In this document: positions 44,220 through 47,086 of the stretch, in pieces | How the letters are laid out: each line of letters opens with the position of its first letter | How positions within the stretch are numbered: position 1 is the stretch's first letter | Assembly (NCBI RefSeq): GCF_030149235.1 | Contig: NZ_JASBRW010000058.1 | Coordinates: forward strand, 1 to 47,086 | Source of the DNA: Maricaulis sp. | GTDB taxonomy: Bacteria > Pseudomonadota > Alphaproteobacteria > Caulobacterales > Maricaulaceae | Length of the DNA: 47,086 nt | Direction: 5' to 3' | The notes under the pieces: generated by a model | What the model was told of the DNA's origin: nothing | Seen by the model: the letters and a program-made list of their open reading frames with translations, nothing else | Databases searched by the model: none | Program-made: the position numbers and the translations under genes

Positions 44220-45124
44220 GCCGGAACCGGCTTGAAACGGCCGGCCTTGGACAAAGCGCTCGCGATCGGGTGTTTCAGTGCTTCGCTTTCAAGCCATTTG
44301 GCGGTTGCGATCATCTTGTCCAGGTCGATGCCGGTTTGAATGCCGGCCCGGTCGAGCATGTAGATGACGTCTTCGGTGGCCACATTGCCGGTCGCGGCGG
44401 GCGCGAAAGGGCATCCGCCAATGCCGCCGCAGGACGCATCAATGACGTCGACCCCGGCCTCGAGGGCGGCGAAAATATTGGCCATGGCGGTGTTGCGGGT
44501 GTTGTGGAAGTGCAGTCGCAGCCGCATATCGCCGCTTTGCTCGCGAACAATGTCGATGGCCCGCCGTACGGCCCACGGGTCTGCAACACCGATCGTGTCG
44601 CCCAGCGCCAGTTCCACCGCCCCGGCTGCGCGCGCGCGAGCCGCCAGTTCACCAAGGATTTTCGGGTCGACCTCGCCGTCGAACGGGTCACCGAAGGCCA
44701 CCGAGATCGTCACCGATACCGGCACACCGTCATCATGCGCCAGAACGGCGATCTGATCGAATGCATCGGCGGTCTGTTGCGGGGTCGCGTTCTGGTTCTT
44801 CAAGCCGAAACCGGGCGAGGCCACCATGACATAATTGACCTCGTCGCAACCGGCATCGAGGGCGCGGCGCATGCCTTTTTCGTTCAAGGCGAGACCGATA
44901 TATTTGACGCCGTCGACGCGGGGAACACGGGTCATGACCTCCGCGCTGTCGGCCATTGCCGGGACGAGTTTGGGGTGGACGAAGCTGGCCGCTTCCATGC
45001 GTTTGACCCCGGCGTCGATCAGGCGTTCGACAAATTCGATCTTCACATCGGTCGGCAGCAGAACCGGATCATTCTGAAGCCCGTCGCGCGGGCCGACTTC
45101 GACGATTTCAACGCTTTGGGTCAT
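44216..45124 (-). CDS. mvaB: Hydroxymethylglutaryl-CoA lyase
   Basis: Splits HMG-CoA into acetyl-CoA and acetoacetate, the last step of leucine degradation. The 302-residue protein starts MTQSVEIVEVGPRDGLQND, and has SFVHPKLVPAMADS, a HFHNTRNTAMAN metal/Asn segment, and the lyase signature GIGGCPFAPAATGNVATEDV with the catalytic Cys. ATG 45124 is preceded by GGAG; a longer frame to 45142 is unlikely. It begins 5 bases after the stop of the GT39 gene on the same strand. No other leucine-degradation genes are in view, so it is an isolated copy here. Confidence 0.94.
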   Translation of the reverse strand: MTQSVEIVEVGPRDGLQNDPVLLPTDVKIEFVERLIDAGVKRMEAASFVHPKLVPAMADSAEVMTRVPRVDGVKYIGLALNEKGMRRALDAGCDEVNYVMVASPGFGLKNQNATPQQTADAFDQIAVLAHDDGVPVSVTISVAFGDPFDGEVDPKILGELAARARAAGAVELALGDTIGVADPWAVRRAIDIVREQSGDMRLRLHFHNTRNTAMANIFAALEAGVDVIDASCGGIGGCPFAPAATGNVATEDVIYMLDRAGIQTGIDLDKMIATAKWLESEALKHPIASALSKAGRFKPVPA

Positions 45125-45129
45125 CGGGG

Positions 45130-47086
45130 TCACTCCGCGCAATTGTATTGAACGACAACGAGTTCCGGCCGCTCGGGCGTGCCGACCAGCTCGGCCCCGC
45201 AGCCCCCGAAAGTCCAGTTTTCATCGATGCGAGCCGGTGCCGCCTGAAGATCGTAGATCACGATATAGGGTGCGGTTTCGGGCCGTAGGCCGCCATCGCC
45301 GGAATCGAACGCATCCCAGCCAACGAGCTGGGCGCCGGTATTGGCGAGGATTTCCGGGTTGAAGCCGGCATTGTCGCTGACCGCGAGGATCGTTTCGGCC
45401 GGTCCGAAACCCATCATCATCAGGGCGAGCATGGTGGCCTGCACACGGTTCTGAACCGCCTGAGATTGTCGCGGCGCCTCACCCTCGGAAGCCGCAGCGG
45501 CTTCGGCCTCCGGGGCCGCCTCGGTCAGCTCCCGGGCCTGGCACCGGGTGAAGAAGATCGCCAGGACGGTTTCGTCACCCCGGGAGTAATTCGTCCCGCT
45601 GGCCAGTGTCGCGTGGCAGATCTCGAGGCTATCCAGACGCGCTTGCATGGGCTCGATCTGGTTGTAGGGCAGCGGGAAGGGGTCTGTGAGGAATTGCTTC
45701 CACTCCTCGTCGCGCGACAGGTCGAGCACGACCATGGTCGGCTCGCTTCGGCTCTCCGCGAAGGCCAGAATCTCGTCGGCGGTACCCAAAACGGTATCGG
45801 TGCCGAGCGAGAAGACCAGGCTGGGCTCGGTATATCCCGAAGCCGTGATGATCTCGCTGGCGGGTATACCGGTGATGGTTTCGGAGTATTCCCTTGCGGC
45901 ACGCACCTGGTCAGCCAGCCGCATAGCATAGGCATTGGGTACGGTCGCGCCGCGGATCGCTACCTGCCAGGCCAGACCGGAAGCGATGGCCAGGATCAGC
46001 ACCAGCAGGCCCGATTTGAGACGCTCAGAAACCAGCGTCGCCCCCGCCAGGGCCGCGAACAGAGCTGCGACCAGAGCGATCAGAGCCGCGGTCTCCGGCT
46101 GGGCGGTGAGCGAGAAGCCGCTCTGGAACCCGGCCAGAGAGAGGCGCACCGCGTCCCAGCTGGCATTATTGCCATAAACCAGGAAGGCGACCGGGATGAG
46201 GATGGCGAATACCAGGGCGGCAAAGGCATACAGCCCCCAGCTGGTCCAGCGCTCCCATGGCTTGGCCTTGGCGATTTCCATCAGGCCCCAGCCGGCGGCC
46301 AGTGCCAGGGCGGGATAGGCCGGAAGCACATAGTGCGGCAGCTTGGTCGGCAGGATTTCAAAGACCAGCCAGGTCGGAATAGCCCAGGCGACGATGAAGC
46401 GAGCGGCCTGGGAGAGGCGGTCATCCTCGCCGCGGATGGCCGCGACAACGCGCCCCGCGCCGGGGATCAGGAACAGAACCGCCGGGAAGAACATCAGCGG
46501 TAGCAGCATGAGGTGATAACCGACTGGGCCGCCATGACGTTCATGGCTTGAGACCAGTTTCGGGCCCAGATCGTCACCCAGGGCCTCGCGCAGGAAATTC
46601 CCCTCGGTCGCGATTTGGATCGCCACCAGCCAGGGCAGGACCATGGCGATGGTGAGCAGCGGGCCGGGGATAAAGAGCAGGGGTTTGAGCCAGTTGAGCT
46701 TGCGTTCCCAGGCGATCAGCACGGCGATCGCCAGTCCGGCCACCATGGGCGTGACCGGTCCCTTGATCAGGGCACCCAGCCCGATCGCGAACCAGAACAG
46801 CATGGCGGTTTTCCAGCCGGCCTTGTCGTCGGTCCGCAGATTGGCGAGCGCCGCCATGGCCAGTGTGGTGGCACCGGCCAGCATGGCATCGGTCTTGGCG
46901 ATCCCGGCCTCAATGCCCAGCAGGACGGTTGCGGCAAACAGGGCCGAGCCGGCAAAGGCGGCTTCGCGCCCGATCAGGCGTGAACCGCCCCAGAAACAGG
47001 CGAGGGCGGCGAGGATCGCGCCGAGCATGGACGGGATGCGATAGGCCCAGATCTCGCGGGCCTCGGCATCGGACAATGCGCCAACC
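45130..47086 (-). CDS. GT39/ArnT-like glycosyltransferase, N-terminus beyond window
   Basis: A partial gene; the frame runs through the right edge of the window, so at least 652 residues are present and the true start is missing. It is a polytopic membrane protein with many hydrophobic segments in the first 400 visible residues (MLGAILAALACFWGGSRLIG, GAGIAKTDAM region, LPHYVLPAYPALALAAGWGL). Motifs fit dolichyl-phosphate-mannose/ArnT-type transferases (SDAEAREIWAYRIPSMLGA, KGPVTPMVAGLA). The acidic catalytic motif of the family would lie upstream of the window. A long C-terminal soluble region follows (about 390 onward). mvaB starts five bases after its stop. Confidence 0.8.
   Translation of the reverse strand, partial: VGALSDAEAREIWAYRIPSMLGAILAALACFWGGSRLIGREAAFAGSALFAATVLLGIEAGIAKTDAMLAGATTLAMAALANLRTDDKAGWKTAMLFWFAIGLGALIKGPVTPMVAGLAIAVLIAWERKLNWLKPLLFIPGPLLTIAMVLPWLVAIQIATEGNFLREALGDDLGPKLVSSHERHGGPVGYHLMLLPLMFFPAVLFLIPGAGRVVAAIRGEDDRLSQAARFIVAWAIPTWLVFEILPTKLPHYVLPAYPALALAAGWGLMEIAKAKPWERWTSWGLYAFAALVFAILIPVAFLVYGNNASWDAVRLSLAGFQSGFSLTAQPETAALIALVAALFAALAGATLVSERLKSGLLVLILAIASGLAWQVAIRGATVPNAYAMRLADQVRAAREYSETITGIPASEIITASGYTEPSLVFSLGTDTVLGTADEILAFAESRSEPTMVVLDLSRDEEWKQFLTDPFPLPYNQIEPMQARLDSLEICHATLASGTNYSRGDETVLAIFFTRCQARELTEAAPEAEAAAASEGEAPRQSQAVQNRVQATMLALMMMGFGPAETILAVSDNAGFNPEILANTGAQLVGWDAFDSGDGGLRPETAPYIVIYDLQAAPARIDENWTFGGCGAELVGTPERPELVVVQYNCAE

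Overview
The window is about 47 kb of dense, high-GC chromosomal DNA with no rRNA, tRNA, IS element, CRISPR or phage genes that I could see. Gene content and order (metK/ahcY diverging from metF and a split metH; ruvCAB, ybgC, tolQRAB-pal-cpoB, tilS, ftsH, folP; an IscU-like gene, yidD, thrS) fit an alphaproteobacterium of the Caulobacterales/Maricaulales type. Maricaulis would be my first guess, but that is inference from gene order only. Almost all genes are chromosomal core functions; the unusual material lies between them.

Layout. 1-6130 is the methyl cycle: the start of ahcY and all of metK on the minus strand, then metF and a two-gene methionine synthase on the plus strand. Two matching AT-rich palindromes sit in the metK/metF divergent promoter region. 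6210-8601 holds a YmdB-type phosphoesterase, a strictosidine-synthase-like protein and a small orphan gene. 8984-15697 is sugar-phosphate metabolism (manC, an AGE-family isomerase, pgi, tkt) with yebC inside it; it ends in a strong bidirectional terminator. 15785-18962 (minus) carries three paralogous Tat-exported proteins made of Asp-Ser-Asp / Gly-Arg repeats, followed on the same strand by a JmjC/cupin ribosomal-oxygenase-like protein. This is the most interesting part of the window. 19264-21433 is ruvCAB. 21591-28064 is ybgC, an NTF2-like gene and the Tol-Pal envelope system. 28067-32598 is tilS, ftsH and folP.

32595-36043 (minus) has rluD, a redoxin/prolyl-4-hydroxylase fusion and an M24 peptidase in a row. 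36126-37826 is a Tat-lipoprotein PhoD phosphatase, sharing a bidirectional terminator with folE. 38833-42025 is a small orphan gene, an IscU-like scaffold, yidD and thrS. 42043-47086 is surface polysaccharide (an O-antigen ligase-like protein, a GT2 glycosyltransferase and a partial GT39/ArnT-like transferase), with an HMG-CoA lyase gene between them on the opposite strand.

How the genes work together. metK, ahcY, metF and metH form the complete SAM/methionine cycle around one shared control region. pgi, the AGE isomerase and manC plausibly feed fructose-6-P to mannose-6-P and GDP-mannose for surface glycans, which the ligase and glycosyltransferases at the right end could use. Tol-Pal, CpoB, FtsH and YidD are envelope-maintenance functions. 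The repeat proteins and the downstream oxygenase may form a small uncharacterised exported-protein/modification locus; that link is hypothesis, based on strand, order and absence of a visible terminator.
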